From VRUE01 sp036524775 (GTDB lineage Bacteria; Actinomycetota; Thermoleophilia; Solirubrobacterales; 70-9): a stretch of 64,000 nt of DNA. The notes beneath the pieces are model-generated. The model searched no databases. It had not been told where the DNA came from and saw only the letters and a list, made by a program, of their open reading frames with translations. How positions within the stretch are numbered: the stretch's first letter is position 1; every line of letters begins with the position of its first letter. A program made the position numbers and the translations under genes. Below, one piece after another: positions 9,143 to 17,122 of this stretch. The stretch spans positions 1 through 64,000 of the forward strand of contig DATDBO010000033.1 of assembly GCA_036524775.1 (NCBI GenBank), in the 5' to 3' direction.

Positions 9143-10292
9143 GCGGGCGCGGGCTGACGTAGCCGCGCGACTCGAGGACCGCCGTTCTGAGATCGAGACG
9201 GCGGTCCTGACCCGCGTCTACGCGGTCTCCGAGCCCAACGAAACCATTACCAGCCCGGAGTATGAGGAAGGTATCCGAACGGCGATTTCCGCTGCGGTGG
9301 CGTATGGCCTTACGGCGGTGGTGCGTGGTGAGGAGGAGCACACGCCTCCGCCGCCGATACTGCGCGCTCAGGCCCGCCTTGCCGCCCGCTACGGCATCGG
9401 CCTGGCCACGGTGTTACGCAGGTACGTTGCCGGTCACGCGCTGCTCAGCGACTACCTGGTCGAGGCGGCGCAGCACAGCCGCCTCGGGAACGCGGCGCTA
9501 CGGCGGCTGCTGTGCACCCAGGCGACCCTCTTCGACCGATTGCTTACGGCAGTCAGCGAGGAGCACGCTCGTGAGATACAGGAGCGCCTCTCCTCCAGCG
9601 AGCAGCGCCGGGCCGTGCGGATCGAACGCCTCCTGGCCGGCGAGCTCGTCGACGTCTCCGGCCTTGCCTACGACTTCGATGTCCACCATCTCGGTCTCGT
9701 CGCCTCTGGCTCGGACATCACGGCGCCGCTTCGGCAGCTCGCCGACTCCCTGAGCTGTCGCCTGCTGATGACCCGCCGCCAAGGGGGGACGGTCTGGGCA
9801 TGGCTGGGTTCGCGGCGCGAGGTGGACTTCTCGCATGTCACACGCATGGTGGAGGGCGCCTGGCCATCACACGCCTCACTGGCGATCGGCGAGCCGGGGT
9901 CGGGGCTTTCCGGATGGCGGCTGACACACCGCCAAGCTCGCGCGGCGCTGCCGATTGCGTTGCGCGGCAACGAAGCGTTCGTTCGCTACGCGGAGGTCGC
10001 CCTTCTCGCCTCGATGCTCCAGGACGATCTTCTCAACATCTCACTGCGCCAGATCTACCTAGTGCCATTGGAGCGAGAGCGAGACAGCGGCGAAGTGGCG
10101 CGGCGGACCCTGCAGGCGTACTTCGCCGCACACCGCAACGTCGCCTCGGCGGCGGCGGCGTTGGGGGTCAGCCGTCAGACGGTGAACAGCCGACTCCGGA
10201 CGTTCGAGAATCAGCTCGGCTGGCAGCTGGACGATTGCGCGACGGAGCTCGAGGCGGCGTTACATCTCGAGAGGCTCGGGCACGCATCCTGA
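9099..10292 (+). CDS. PucR/CdaR-family transcriptional regulator
   Basis: The protein has 397 residues. A helical N-terminal sensor region (about 1-170) precedes a CdaR GGDEF-like middle domain. The C-terminal PucR-type helix-turn-helix at about 346-385 reads NVASAAAALGVSRQTVNSRL, followed by the FENQLGW segment usual for the family. PucR-type regulators often control catabolic or nitrogen-related genes; the target here is unknown. The first in-frame start is GTG 9099, overlapping the previous gene by 44 bp, and I see no later start that keeps the helical N-terminus. The next gene downstream encodes a secreted protein on the same strand and may be a target. Confidence 0.8.
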   Translation: MERSASTAARADAAERARADVAARLEDRRSEIETAVLTRVYAVSEPNETITSPEYEEGIRTAISAAVAYGLTAVVRGEEEHTPPPPILRAQARLAARYGIGLATVLRRYVAGHALLSDYLVEAAQHSRLGNAALRRLLCTQATLFDRLLTAVSEEHAREIQERLSSSEQRRAVRIERLLAGELVDVSGLAYDFDVHHLGLVASGSDITAPLRQLADSLSCRLLMTRRQGGTVWAWLGSRREVDFSHVTRMVEGAWPSHASLAIGEPGSGLSGWRLTHRQARAALPIALRGNEAFVRYAEVALLASMLQDDLLNISLRQIYLVPLERERDSGEVARRTLQAYFAAHRNVASAAAALGVSRQTVNSRLRTFENQLGWQLDDCATELEAALHLERLGHAS

Positions 10293-10301
10293 CAGCTGTC
10301 A
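10290..10301. promoter_or_regulatory. Perfect 12-bp palindrome after pucR-like gene
   Basis: TGACAGCTGTCA is perfectly palindromic and includes the stop codon of the PucR-like gene. A TTGACA box follows at 10320-10325, but no -10 stands at normal spacing. It could be an operator for the downstream secreted-protein gene; this is only a position-based guess. Confidence 0.25.
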
Positions 10302-10419
10302 AGTCTGAAGACACGGCGGTTGACACATCGCCGACCCGCCCCTCGCGGTAATCAAGGAGGCTCGCGCCAGACGTACCAGTCAGATCGGCGGCGCGACGTC
10401 GCCGAAGAGGGGAGACGAA

Positions 10420-11634
10420 GTGAACGTCAAGAGAACCATCGGCCTGACCGTCCTCACGGCGGCCATGCTTGGATTGGTTGGGGTTGGCTCAGCGTTGGGT
10501 GCGGAAACGACGCTTTGCAAATCCTCGGCCGCCAGTCCCTATTGCGAAAGCAAAGACCGCTACGCTGCGGAAACGACGATCGAAGCACACGCCACCGGAA
10601 CGGTAGCTATCAAAACCTCCGTAGGCACGATCAAATGCGGCGCTTCGACGTTGCAGGCAGAAACTGGGGCCGTCGTGGGCGATCCGCTGCCGATTGACCT
10701 TTCGGCATGGACGCTCGGCGGATGCGGGACGAACAAAACACAGAGTAATTGCACGATCCTGGACGAAGAAGTGAGCAGTAAAGGGTCGCTGTTGTGGAGC
10801 AAAGGCGCTGATGGAGCGCTGACCCTGACCGACGGAGGTACGGCGCAGTGGTACATCAACTGCAACCTGCTCTTCGACATCGACTGCACGTTCTCCCTGG
10901 AGCCCCAAGCTACCGCCCAGGGTGGAAATCCGGCCGCGCTGTCGGTGCCGGAAACCGCCCTGGAAGGATCCGCCGGCCCGGGAGGCTTTTGTCCGGAAGG
11001 AGCCGTGCTCCTGCCGGCCACCTACACGGTCGACTTGCCTAAACCGGCGTATGTCGCGAAAGCAGTATCGTCACCCGACACCCAGCTCTGCAAAGCAGTC
11101 GAAACGCTGTGCGCCCAGGGGAACACCTACCTGAAAGGCACGTTGATCGAAGCGGAGTCGGCAAATTTCGCAATCCAGGGTGAACCATGGCAGCTCAAAC
11201 CCATGACCTGCGAAAGCGCATCGATGACCGTCGAAACCGAGGCAGACTCAGGCTATTCTCCTGCATACCTGCCGGTCGAGCTGACTGAGTTCGCGTTGGC
11301 GAACTGCTCGCAGCCGGGCGTTGGCTCATGTCAGGTGCAGACCTCCATCCCGACGTCTGAATTCGGTTCAGGGACGATCGAATGGGTGGCTTCGGTAGAC
11401 GGCTGGGTCGACGGCCTGTCGGTTGAATGGCATGTCAACTGCGGCTCACCGGTCGTGTTCACTTACAAAGCGCCCAACCTCACGTACGGCCTGAAAGGAG
11501 GAAACCCAGCGACGTTCTCGCTCGCAGGCCTGGAACTCCAAGGCTGTGAAAGCGGTTGGTGTCCGCAATCTGGGAAAATCGTAGGGGCCGACTTCACCGT
11601 GGCCTCACCCAAACCGCTGTACGTGGTGAAATGA
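10420..11634 (+). CDS. Secreted protein with two tandem Cys-rich repeats
   Basis: The protein has 404 residues with a clear signal peptide (MNVKRTIGLTVLTAAMLGL, cleavage near ALGA). The mature part is two copies of about 185 residues. Each copy begins near a Cys pair (TLCKSS / TQLCKAV), passes a CGAS or CESAS motif and a W(Y/H)(I/V)NC motif, and closes with CP(E/Q).....(T/D)(Y/F)TV....KP(A/L)YV(A/V)K. The conserved Cys suggest disulfides in an exported protein. Function is unknown to me. GTG 10420 is chosen because a GGGGAGA ribosome-binding site precedes it and the signal peptide starts immediately. A perfect hairpin follows the stop, and a decayed fragment 200 bp downstream looks like a third, broken relative. 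Confidence 0.75.
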   Translation: MNVKRTIGLTVLTAAMLGLVGVGSALGAETTLCKSSAASPYCESKDRYAAETTIEAHATGTVAIKTSVGTIKCGASTLQAETGAVVGDPLPIDLSAWTLGGCGTNKTQSNCTILDEEVSSKGSLLWSKGADGALTLTDGGTAQWYINCNLLFDIDCTFSLEPQATAQGGNPAALSVPETALEGSAGPGGFCPEGAVLLPATYTVDLPKPAYVAKAVSSPDTQLCKAVETLCAQGNTYLKGTLIEAESANFAIQGEPWQLKPMTCESASMTVETEADSGYSPAYLPVELTEFALANCSQPGVGSCQVQTSIPTSEFGSGTIEWVASVDGWVDGLSVEWHVNCGSPVVFTYKAPNLTYGLKGGNPATFSLAGLELQGCESGWCPQSGKIVGADFTVASPKPLYVVK

Positions 11635-11652
11635 CGTTTGGTTGACCAGTCC

Positions 11653-11682
11653 GTGAGCCGTCCCCTCTGGGGGACGGCTCAC
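11653..11682 (+). terminator. Hairpin terminator, 13-bp stem
   Basis: Arms 11653-11665 and 11670-11682 pair perfectly around the loop TCTG, 18 bp after the stop codon. There is no T-run, as for many terminators in GC-rich actinobacteria. Confidence 0.65.
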
Positions 11683-11689
11683 CTGTCCT

Positions 11690-11992
11690 AGTGAGCGGCT
11701 GGCGGCGATCGCGGCCCCAGCTGCAGCGACGGCACGATCACCTCGGCAGCGCCGACGAGTACCTGTCGGGGACGCTCACCTGTGTAAAACATCCTCGACC
11801 GGCACCACCTACACCTGCAAGTAGGGCTCCGCCTCGGTGCAGTTCCAGATGGACCAGTCGGCGGAAAAAGTCACCGCCGGCGAAGCGGCGCTGGCCCGCG
11901 AAGATCCGAGCCACAAAAGCCTGTGCCCGGCGAGCGCGACGCTGAGCGTCGACTCCGACCAGATCGAAGATCGGTACACCTCGGCCCACTAG
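11690..11992 (+). pseudogene. Decayed remnant of a secreted protein
   Basis: The segment from about 11780 reads as TSSTGTTYTCK, then a TAG stop at 11822-11824. The same frame continues as a coherent stretch (GSASVQFQMDQSAEKVTAGE ... SLCPASATLSVD) to a TAG at 11990-11992. Just upstream, a different frame reads DEYLSGTLTCVK, so a frameshift is also likely. The TYTCK and CP.SATL..D pattern resembles the end of each repeat in the secreted protein at 10420-11634, which suggests a broken paralogue. The similarity is weak and judged by eye. Confidence 0.4.
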
Positions 11993-12089
11993 CGGGTCGG
12001 GCCAAAATCAGAGGCTGGGTAGGGGCCACGCCCGAATCGCGTGGCTCCTCCCTTTCTGCCGCGCCGCTGAAACTGGTTTCCAGCAACAG

Positions 12090-12194
12090 CAGGCCGGTCG
12101 TGCAGCGACCGGCACCTTCTACGACCTGTTCGAGAGCAAGGAGGACGCGTTCTGCCCTGGCGCCTTATTGGACCCCGCCCACGGTCTTGGCTGA
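12090..12194 (+). pseudogene. TetR-family regulator fragment
   Basis: This frame encodes AGRAATGTFYDLFESKEDAF, which matches the recognition-helix region of TetR-type DNA-binding domains (GTFYxxFxSKExLF). It ends at a TGA (12192-12194) about 14 codons later. No start codon, preceding helix or ligand-binding domain remains, so it is a relic. With the neighbouring broken secreted-protein fragment it marks about 500 bp of decayed DNA. Apart from these two remnants I see nothing in 11683-12215. Confidence 0.5.
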
Positions 12195-12215
12195 CTTCGC
12201 GCTGTCTGCGCAGAC

Positions 12216-12221
12216 TAGGCT
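12216..12221 (+). promoter_or_regulatory. -10 hexamer, leaderless start
   Basis: TAGGCT ends 6 nt before GTG 12228, the spacing expected if transcription starts at or next to the start codon. It supports the small 12228 reading frame being real. Confidence 0.45.
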
Positions 12222-12227
12222 TGTGGC

Positions 12228-12425
12228 GTGGAGCAAAATCCGAACCCGAACGAGGCGGCGGCGATCGCGGCGGCGATCGCGCGCTTTCAGGCTGAGACCG
12301 CGCTGGCGCCCGCGGTGGCCGGCGAGACGGTCAGCCCGTGGCAACGGGCGGCGCTGGCCGAGGGAGTCGGCGCCAAGGGCACCGTCCAGAGACACCTAGA
12401 AGGAGGAGATCGATGGCAGTCGTGA
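12228..12425 (+). CDS. Small conserved-looking protein, function unknown
   Basis: The 65-residue reading frame encodes an Ala-rich amphipathic N-terminal helix (PNEAAAIAAAIARFQAET), a short linker and SPWQRAALAEGV. I recall similar short proteins with an SPWQRAAL-type end near acyl-CoA carboxylase genes, but cannot confirm this, and the carboxylase here is 8 kb away. A TAGGCT hexamer 6 nt upstream fits leaderless transcription from GTG 12228. The last four codons overlap the dodecin start at 12413, so the dodecin ribosome-binding site lies within this gene and the two are probably cotranscribed. No catalytic or metal-binding motif is visible. Confidence 0.5.
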   Translation: MEQNPNPNEAAAIAAAIARFQAETALAPAVAGETVSPWQRAALAEGVGAKGTVQRHLEGGDRWQS

Positions 12426-12622
12426 AGATCATCGAGCTGGTCGGCAGCTCGAAGACGTCCACCGACGACGCGGCGAAGCAGGCGCTGGCGCAGGCGCAGG
12501 GGACGCTGCGCAACGTGCGTGCCGTCGACATCGTCTCGACTGGGATCCGGGGCGAGAACCTGGACGAGTACCGCGCCCACGTCCGCGTCGCCTTCCTGGT
12601 CGAGGGCACCGAGGTCGACTGA
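12413..12622 (+). CDS. Dodecin family flavin-binding protein
   Basis: The 69-residue protein matches dodecins in size and pattern: MAVVKIIELVGSS, a helix with TSTDDAAKQALAQA, then VRAVDIVSTGI and a closing strand YRAHVRVAFLVEG. Dodecins form hollow 12-mers that store riboflavin, FMN or CoA-related ligands in the cytoplasm; the ligand here cannot be read from sequence. ATG 12413 is set by a strong AGAAGGAGGAG ribosome-binding site directly upstream. The frame is open further 5', but that part is a shadow of the preceding small gene, which it overlaps by 13 bp. Confidence 0.85.
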   Translation: MAVVKIIELVGSSKTSTDDAAKQALAQAQGTLRNVRAVDIVSTGIRGENLDEYRAHVRVAFLVEGTEVD

Positions 12623-12664
12623 GCCGCTCACGACGCTCGGGGGCGGGCGTGGGCAGAATCCCTG

Positions 12665-12713
12665 TCAAGATTGCAGTATCTGGCAACAAAGTTGCCGTGA
12701 TATATATTCTTGA
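12665..12713 (+). promoter_or_regulatory. abiE promoter/operator, nested inverted repeat
   Basis: An outer pair TCAAGA/TCTTGA (12665-12670, 12708-12713) flanks an inner GGCAAC-AAA-GTTGCC (12682-12696), giving a 49-bp AT-rich symmetric element ending 3 nt before ATG 12717. TATATT at 12703-12708 could be a -10 for a leaderless mRNA. AbiEi antitoxins repress their own operon through inverted repeats, which fits this site. Confidence 0.55.
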
Positions 12714-12716
12714 CCC

Positions 12717-13469
12717 ATGGAAAGGCTCGGCAACGCCCAGATCATCGAGCTTTTCCACGTCGCCTTTCTCGACGTCCTCTCCAAACGAGTCGACCTCAGT
12801 CGTTACGTCCTCAAGGGTGGGGCAAACCTGCGCTACTTCTTTGGCAGCCTGCGCTACTCAGAGGACCTCGATCTGGACCTGAGCGGGGAGCCGCCGTGGC
12901 GGCTGCGGGAGAAGGTCGACGCAATCCTCGCGTCCGGCCCGCTCCACCTCCTCCTGCGCAGAGCCGGGCTGGCCATCGCCGAGGCGAATGCGCAAAAGCA
13001 GACCGACACCACGCAGCGCTGGAAGCTGGCGATCGAGCATGGCGGCGATGACCCCGTGCACACGAAAGTCGAGTTCAGCAACCGCAATGGCGACGACCGC
13101 TACCGCCTCGATGCGATTCCCGACGCGATCGTCGCTCCCTACGCACTGCGCCCGCCTGCCGTGCAGCACTACGTCGACGACGCCCCGACCGAGCAGAAGA
13201 TCGCGGCGCTGGCCTGCCGCAAGGAGACGCAGGCGAGGGACGTCTTCGACCTGGATCTGCTCCTGCGGCTGCGACCGCTCCCGCCGGGCTCAGTCGATGC
13301 CGGACTGTTGGCCCGCGCCGCCGAGATCGCGCTGGAGCTGCCCTATGAAGCGTTTCGGGATCAGGTATTGCCGTTCCTGGAGGACGACGCGCGCGAGCTG
13401 TACGAGGGCGAGGAGGCATGGTCGGCGATGCAGGTGTACGTCGCCGATGCCTTGGCAGGTGGGCAATGA
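12717..13469 (+). CDS. abiEii: AbiEii/AbiGii-type nucleotidyltransferase toxin
   Basis: The 250-residue protein has the hallmark nucleotidyltransferase motifs of AbiEii/MenT toxins: VLKGGANLRYFF near residues 31-42 and RYSEDLDLDL near 46-55, with the acidic residues that bind metal and NTP. Later come a KVEFSNR segment and the helical EQKIAALACRKETQARDVFDL region that is usual for the family. Characterised relatives transfer nucleotides to tRNA and stop growth. It is the first gene of a two-gene operon; its stop overlaps the partner's start (ATGA). In AbiE operons the antitoxin normally comes first, so this order is inverted. The symmetric AT-rich promoter upstream suggests autoregulation. 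Confidence 0.85.
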   Translation: MERLGNAQIIELFHVAFLDVLSKRVDLSRYVLKGGANLRYFFGSLRYSEDLDLDLSGEPPWRLREKVDAILASGPLHLLLRRAGLAIAEANAQKQTDTTQRWKLAIEHGGDDPVHTKVEFSNRNGDDRYRLDAIPDAIVAPYALRPPAVQHYVDDAPTEQKIAALACRKETQARDVFDLDLLLRLRPLPPGSVDAGLLARAAEIALELPYEAFRDQVLPFLEDDARELYEGEEAWSAMQVYVADALAGGQ

Positions 13470-14077
13470 GGCTCACCGACGCCTACGGCGATCTGCGTCG
13501 GTTGAACAGGCCCGTGCTCACGACCGAGGAGGCGGCGACGCGTTGGAAGGCGGGTCGTCGGACCACCAGCCACAGGTTGAAGACGATGGAGGAAGGCGGG
13601 CTGGTTCGACGCCTGCGGCCGGGAATGTGGGCGCTCGACCCGGACATCGGGCCGTTCGCCGTGGCACCGTTCCTGACCGCTCCGCATCCGGCCTACGTCT
13701 CCTTCTGGTCCGCGCTGGCCCATCATGGACTGATCGAGCAGATCCCGCGGCGGGTATCTGTCGCGTCGCTTTCACCCCCGCGGAGGATCGAGACGGCGAT
13801 CGGCTCCTTCGACGTCCATCAGATCGCCCCCGCTCTCTTCGGCGGCTACGAAGGAAACGAGCGCCGCGGCTACGTGGCGGGGCCGGCGAAGGCACTCTTC
13901 GACACCGTCTACGTCCGCACTGCGGCCGGCGGTATGGCTTACTTCACCGAGCTGCATCTGCCGAGGGACTTCGACCGCGGTGAGATCAGATATTGGATCG
14001 AACGGATCGAGAGTCCGCGCCTGCGAACTCTGGTGTCGCGGCGCGTGCGTGATGCTCTGGGCAACGCCGGTGGATAG
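13466..14077 (+). CDS. abiEi: AbiEi-type antitoxin (winged-helix regulator)
   Basis: The 203-residue protein has an N-terminal winged-helix region (LTTEEAATRWKAGRRTTSHR then GGLVRRLRPGMWAL). An AbiEi-like domain follows with PAYVSFWSALAHHGLIEQIP and the late KALFDTVYVR motif. AbiEi proteins neutralise AbiEii nucleotidyltransferases and repress the operon. I place the start at ATG 13466, which overlaps the toxin stop and gives an N-terminus beginning MRLTDAYGDL; the frame is also open from GTG 13418 inside the toxin gene, which is less likely. A second protein with an AbiEi-like N-terminus is encoded at 26812-27735. Confidence 0.8.
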   Translation: MRLTDAYGDLRRLNRPVLTTEEAATRWKAGRRTTSHRLKTMEEGGLVRRLRPGMWALDPDIGPFAVAPFLTAPHPAYVSFWSALAHHGLIEQIPRRVSVASLSPPRRIETAIGSFDVHQIAPALFGGYEGNERRGYVAGPAKALFDTVYVRTAAGGMAYFTELHLPRDFDRGEIRYWIERIESPRLRTLVSRRVRDALGNAGG

Positions 14078-14089
14078 GCTTTCTCGACG

Positions 14090-14473
14090 ATGACGGAAGA
14101 GGCGCGAGAGGTTTCCCGCGAGGAGGCGCGGAAGCTGGTCGAGGAGGGGGCGCAGCTGGTCGACGTGCGCGCCGACCACGAGTGGGAGGCGGGGCGGATC
14201 GCCGGCGCCAAGCACGTGCCCCTGGCCGAGCTGGCCGAGCGCACCGGCGAGCTCGACAAGGAGCGCCCCGTCGTCCTCTACTGCCGCGGCGGCACCCGCT
14301 CGACGATGGCGACCGACGCACTCGCCGAGGCCGGCTTCGAGGCCGTCAAGCTGACGGAAGGGATCGTCGGTTGGGACGAGGACGGCCTGCCGCTCGAGCC
14401 CGAGGCCGGCTACGTGGCCGAGTCCGGCGAAGCCGCCGCCATCCTCCAGGCCCGCAAGAAGGCCGCCTCGTAG
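14090..14473 (+). CDS. Rhodanese-like sulfurtransferase
   Basis: The 127-residue single rhodanese domain has the active-site loop YCRGGTRS with the persulfide-forming Cys65, and the CH2-like LVDVRADHEWEAGRI segment near residue 23. Rhodaneses carry sulfane sulfur between donors and acceptors. The gene lies directly upstream of the sulfate assimilation operon on the same strand, so a role in sulfur handling is plausible but not shown. Its own TAGGCT hexamer (14075-14080) lies at the end of the antitoxin gene, suggesting a separate promoter. The C-terminal 20 residues are a charged helix beyond the domain. Confidence 0.85.
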   Translation: MTEEAREVSREEARKLVEEGAQLVDVRADHEWEAGRIAGAKHVPLAELAERTGELDKERPVVLYCRGGTRSTMATDALAEAGFEAVKLTEGIVGWDEDGLPLEPEAGYVAESGEAAAILQARKKAAS

Positions 14474-14525
14474 CGTCCCGCCGCCCCGCCCAGAGCTAAA
14501 TACCCTAATCCCGGTCCGGTTTTGC

Positions 14526-14531
14526 TATTTT
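14526..14531 (+). promoter_or_regulatory. -10 hexamer of the sulfate assimilation operon
   Basis: TATTTT ends 7 nt before GTG 14539 in an unusually AT-rich stretch (14498-14535), which fits a leaderless operon promoter. No riboswitch structure is evident in the short gap. Confidence 0.5.
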
Positions 14532-14538
14532 CCTTCGG

Positions 14539-16380
14539 GTGGAGGTAGTCGTCGACCAGGACAAGAAGCAGCGCGGCAAGGGCCGGGCGGGCACGCTCGA
14601 GAATCCCGAGACCTACGAGAACGTCCCGGGGCACGTGATCCCGATCATCGAGCGCGAGTTCGACGACTTCGACAACGAAGCCGAGGACTTCCTCGCCGGC
14701 AAGATGGCCGAAGACCAGTTCATCGGCTTCCGCCTCAAACAGGGCGTCTACGGCCAGCGCCAGCCCGACGTGCAGATGGTCCGCGTCAAGCTCCCCTTCG
14801 GCGGCGTCACGCCGGAGCAGATGGAGGCCTTCGCGACGGTGGTCGAGAAGTGGGCCCCGCTCGACAAGGGCCACATCACGACCCGCCAGAACATCCAGAT
14901 CCACCACGTGCCGCTGCGCGACATGGAGTCCCTGCTGCGCGAAATCGCCGAGGTCGACCTCTCCTCGCGCGAGGGCTGCGGCAACACGGTGCGCAACGTC
15001 ACCGGCGACCCCTGGGCCGGCGTCGCCGCCGACGAGATCTTCGACCCGACGCCCTACGCCGGCGCCTACGTCCGCTACTTCGTCCGTCACCCGACGACGC
15101 AGCTGATGCCGCGCAAGATCAAGACCGCCTTCACCGGGTCCGACGAGGACCGGGCGATCACCGGCATCCACGACATCGCCTTCCTCAGCCGCGAGCGCGA
15201 CGGGGTCAAGGGCTTCGAGGTCCGTGTCGGCGGCGGCACCTCGATCATGGCCCGCGTCGCGCCGACCCTCTACGAGTTCGTCGAGGCCGACAACGGCGAC
15301 TACCTCAAGGTTTCCGAGGCCGTGCTGCGCATCTTCGACCGCCAGGAGTGGCTGCGCGTCAACCGCGCCCGCGCCCGGATCAAGGTGCTGATCGACAAGA
15401 TCGGCATCGACGCCTTCCGCGAGCAGGTCGAGGAGGAGCTGCAGGGCGACTGGGTCGCGGAGCGCGACTTCGACGCCGAGCTGGTCGAGCGGCTGCGCTT
15501 CGACGACGAGGAGGAAGAGCGCGCGCCCGAGCGGCCCGCCGAACCCGCCTCGCCGAACGGCGACCGCTCCGAGTTCGACCGCTTCCTGCAGGGCAACGTC
15601 CAGCCGCAGCGCCAGGACGGCTTCGTCGCCGTCGAGGTGAAGATCGAGCGCGGCGACCTGACCCCGGAGCAGTTCCGCGGCCTGGCCGCGATCATGCGCG
15701 AGCACACCGGCGGCTACGCGCGCAGCACCGTGCAGCAGAACCTCGTCCTGCGCTGGGTGCGCGACGAGGCGCTCTACACCGTCTGGGAGCGCCTGAAGGC
15801 GCTTGGCCTCGCCGAGCCCGGCGCCGACGAGATCACCGACGTGGTCAGCTGCCCCGGCACCGACAGCTGCAAACTCGGCATCACCAGCTCGATGGGGCTC
15901 AACCGGGCGATCAAGCAGCGGCTCGAGGAGATGGAGATCGAGGACGAGCTGACCCGCAAGGTCCACATCAAGATGAGCGGCTGCCCCAACGGCTGCTCCC
16001 AGCACCACATCGCCAACATCGGCTTCTACGGCGCCTCGCTGAAAGTGGGCGGACGCCAGATGCCCGCCTACATCCCGCACATCGCCGGCAACTATGAGGG
16101 CGGCGAGGTCGTCTTCGGCACGCGGCTCAAATCGCGCCTGCCCGCCAAGCGCGTCCCCGAGGCGGTCGAGCGCTGGCTGCTCCTGTATGAGGCCGAGCGC
16201 GCCGAGGGCGAGGAGTTCAACGCCTTCGCCGAGCGCGCCGGCGCGGCGCGCTTCGAAGAGGAGATCAAGGACCTGACCCTGCCCGCCGAGTTCAGCCTCG
16301 AGACGATGCAGCAGTTCATCGACTGGAACCGCTCCAGTCCCTACAAGGTGGAGCGGGGCGAGGGCGAGTGCGCGATATGA
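14539..16380 (+). CDS. sir: Assimilatory sulfite reductase (siroheme, ferredoxin type)
   Basis: The 613-residue protein has the duplicated nitrite/sulfite reductase fold. The Fe-S/siroheme Cys motifs are CPGTDSC (C438, C444) and GCPNGC (C482, C486). An early TTRQNIQIHHV segment and the later YARSTVQQNLVLRW copy mark the two half-domains. It reduces sulfite to sulfide by six electrons. Sulfite rather than nitrite is inferred from the downstream cysH, sat and cysC genes. GTG 14539 follows a TATTTT hexamer by 7 nt. An acidic linker at about 320-345 joins the halves. The stop overlaps cysH by ATGA. Confidence 0.88.
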   Translation: MEVVVDQDKKQRGKGRAGTLENPETYENVPGHVIPIIEREFDDFDNEAEDFLAGKMAEDQFIGFRLKQGVYGQRQPDVQMVRVKLPFGGVTPEQMEAFATVVEKWAPLDKGHITTRQNIQIHHVPLRDMESLLREIAEVDLSSREGCGNTVRNVTGDPWAGVAADEIFDPTPYAGAYVRYFVRHPTTQLMPRKIKTAFTGSDEDRAITGIHDIAFLSRERDGVKGFEVRVGGGTSIMARVAPTLYEFVEADNGDYLKVSEAVLRIFDRQEWLRVNRARARIKVLIDKIGIDAFREQVEEELQGDWVAERDFDAELVERLRFDDEEEERAPERPAEPASPNGDRSEFDRFLQGNVQPQRQDGFVAVEVKIERGDLTPEQFRGLAAIMREHTGGYARSTVQQNLVLRWVRDEALYTVWERLKALGLAEPGADEITDVVSCPGTDSCKLGITSSMGLNRAIKQRLEEMEIEDELTRKVHIKMSGCPNGCSQHHIANIGFYGASLKVGGRQMPAYIPHIAGNYEGGEVVFGTRLKSRLPAKRVPEAVERWLLLYEAERAEGEEFNAFAERAGAARFEEEIKDLTLPAEFSLETMQQFIDWNRSSPYKVERGEGECAI

Positions 16381-17078
16381 GCCCCGCCGCCACCGTCACG
16401 ATCCCGGAGATCGACGCCGAGGAGGTCGCCGCGCGCCTCGAGGGGGGTAACGCGTCCGACGCGATCGAGTGGATGTTCGAAACCTTCGGCCAGTCCCACT
16501 ACATCGCCTGCTCGTTCCAGAAAACGAGCGCGGTGACGGCGCACCTGGCCAGCCAGATCAACTCCGCGGCGCGCTTCTTCTACCTCGACACGGACGTGCT
16601 CTTTCCGGAGACGTACGAGACGCGCGACAAGCTCGCCGAGCACCTCGGCGTCGAGTTCGACCGCTTCCACAACCTCACCCTCGAGGAGCAGGCGGTCCAG
16701 TACGGCGACGAGCTCTGGAAGAGCGACCCCGACGCCTGCTGCGGCCTGCGCAAGGTCGAGCCGATGCGCCGCGCGCTCTCTTCCGTAGACTGCTGGCTCG
16801 CCGGCGTCCGCCGCGAGGACTCAGCCAGTCGCGCCAAGACCCCGAAGTTCACCTGGGACAAGCGCTTCGAGCTGTGGAAGCTGAACCCGATCGCGGACTG
16901 GACCGAGCGCGACGTCTGGAACTACATCCGTGAGCACCACCTCCCGTACAACCCGCTGCACGATCGCGGCTACCCCTCGATCGGCTGCACCCACTGCACC
17001 AAGCCGGTCGGGCCTGGCGGCTCGTCGCGCGCCGGTCGCTGGGCGGGTCTCGAGAAGACCGAGTGCGGGATCAACTAG
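16377..17078 (+). CDS. cysH: APS/PAPS reductase with [4Fe-4S] Cys set
   Basis: The 233-residue thioredoxin-dependent reductase makes sulfite and AMP (or PAP) from APS (or PAPS). The PP-loop-like start is ACSFQKTSAV. The iron-sulfur ligands are CC at 121-122 (DACCGLRKVEP) and CTHC at 204-207, and the catalytic Cys230 lies in the C-terminal ECGIN, where ECGLH is more usual. The four-Cys set is typical of bacterial assimilatory enzymes that use APS. ATG 16377 overlaps the sulfite reductase stop; a GTG at 16368 is possible but gains nothing. The gene sits between sir and sat. Confidence 0.9.
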   Translation: MSPAATVTIPEIDAEEVAARLEGGNASDAIEWMFETFGQSHYIACSFQKTSAVTAHLASQINSAARFFYLDTDVLFPETYETRDKLAEHLGVEFDRFHNLTLEEQAVQYGDELWKSDPDACCGLRKVEPMRRALSSVDCWLAGVRREDSASRAKTPKFTWDKRFELWKLNPIADWTERDVWNYIREHHLPYNPLHDRGYPSIGCTHCTKPVGPGGSSRAGRWAGLEKTECGIN

Positions 17079-17122
17079 CGCCGCCCCCAGTCCCTCCCCG
17101 AACGAATAGGTGATACCCCCGC

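Noticed and set aside
10420..11634. Iron or heme binding protein because of paired Cys
   Set aside because: The Cys are spread without a metal-binding spacing and the protein is secreted, so disulfides are more likely.
14410..16080. Minus-strand frame of 556 codons
   Set aside because: It is antisense to the sulfite reductase gene and rich in Val/Leu/Asp repeats typical of reversed codons.
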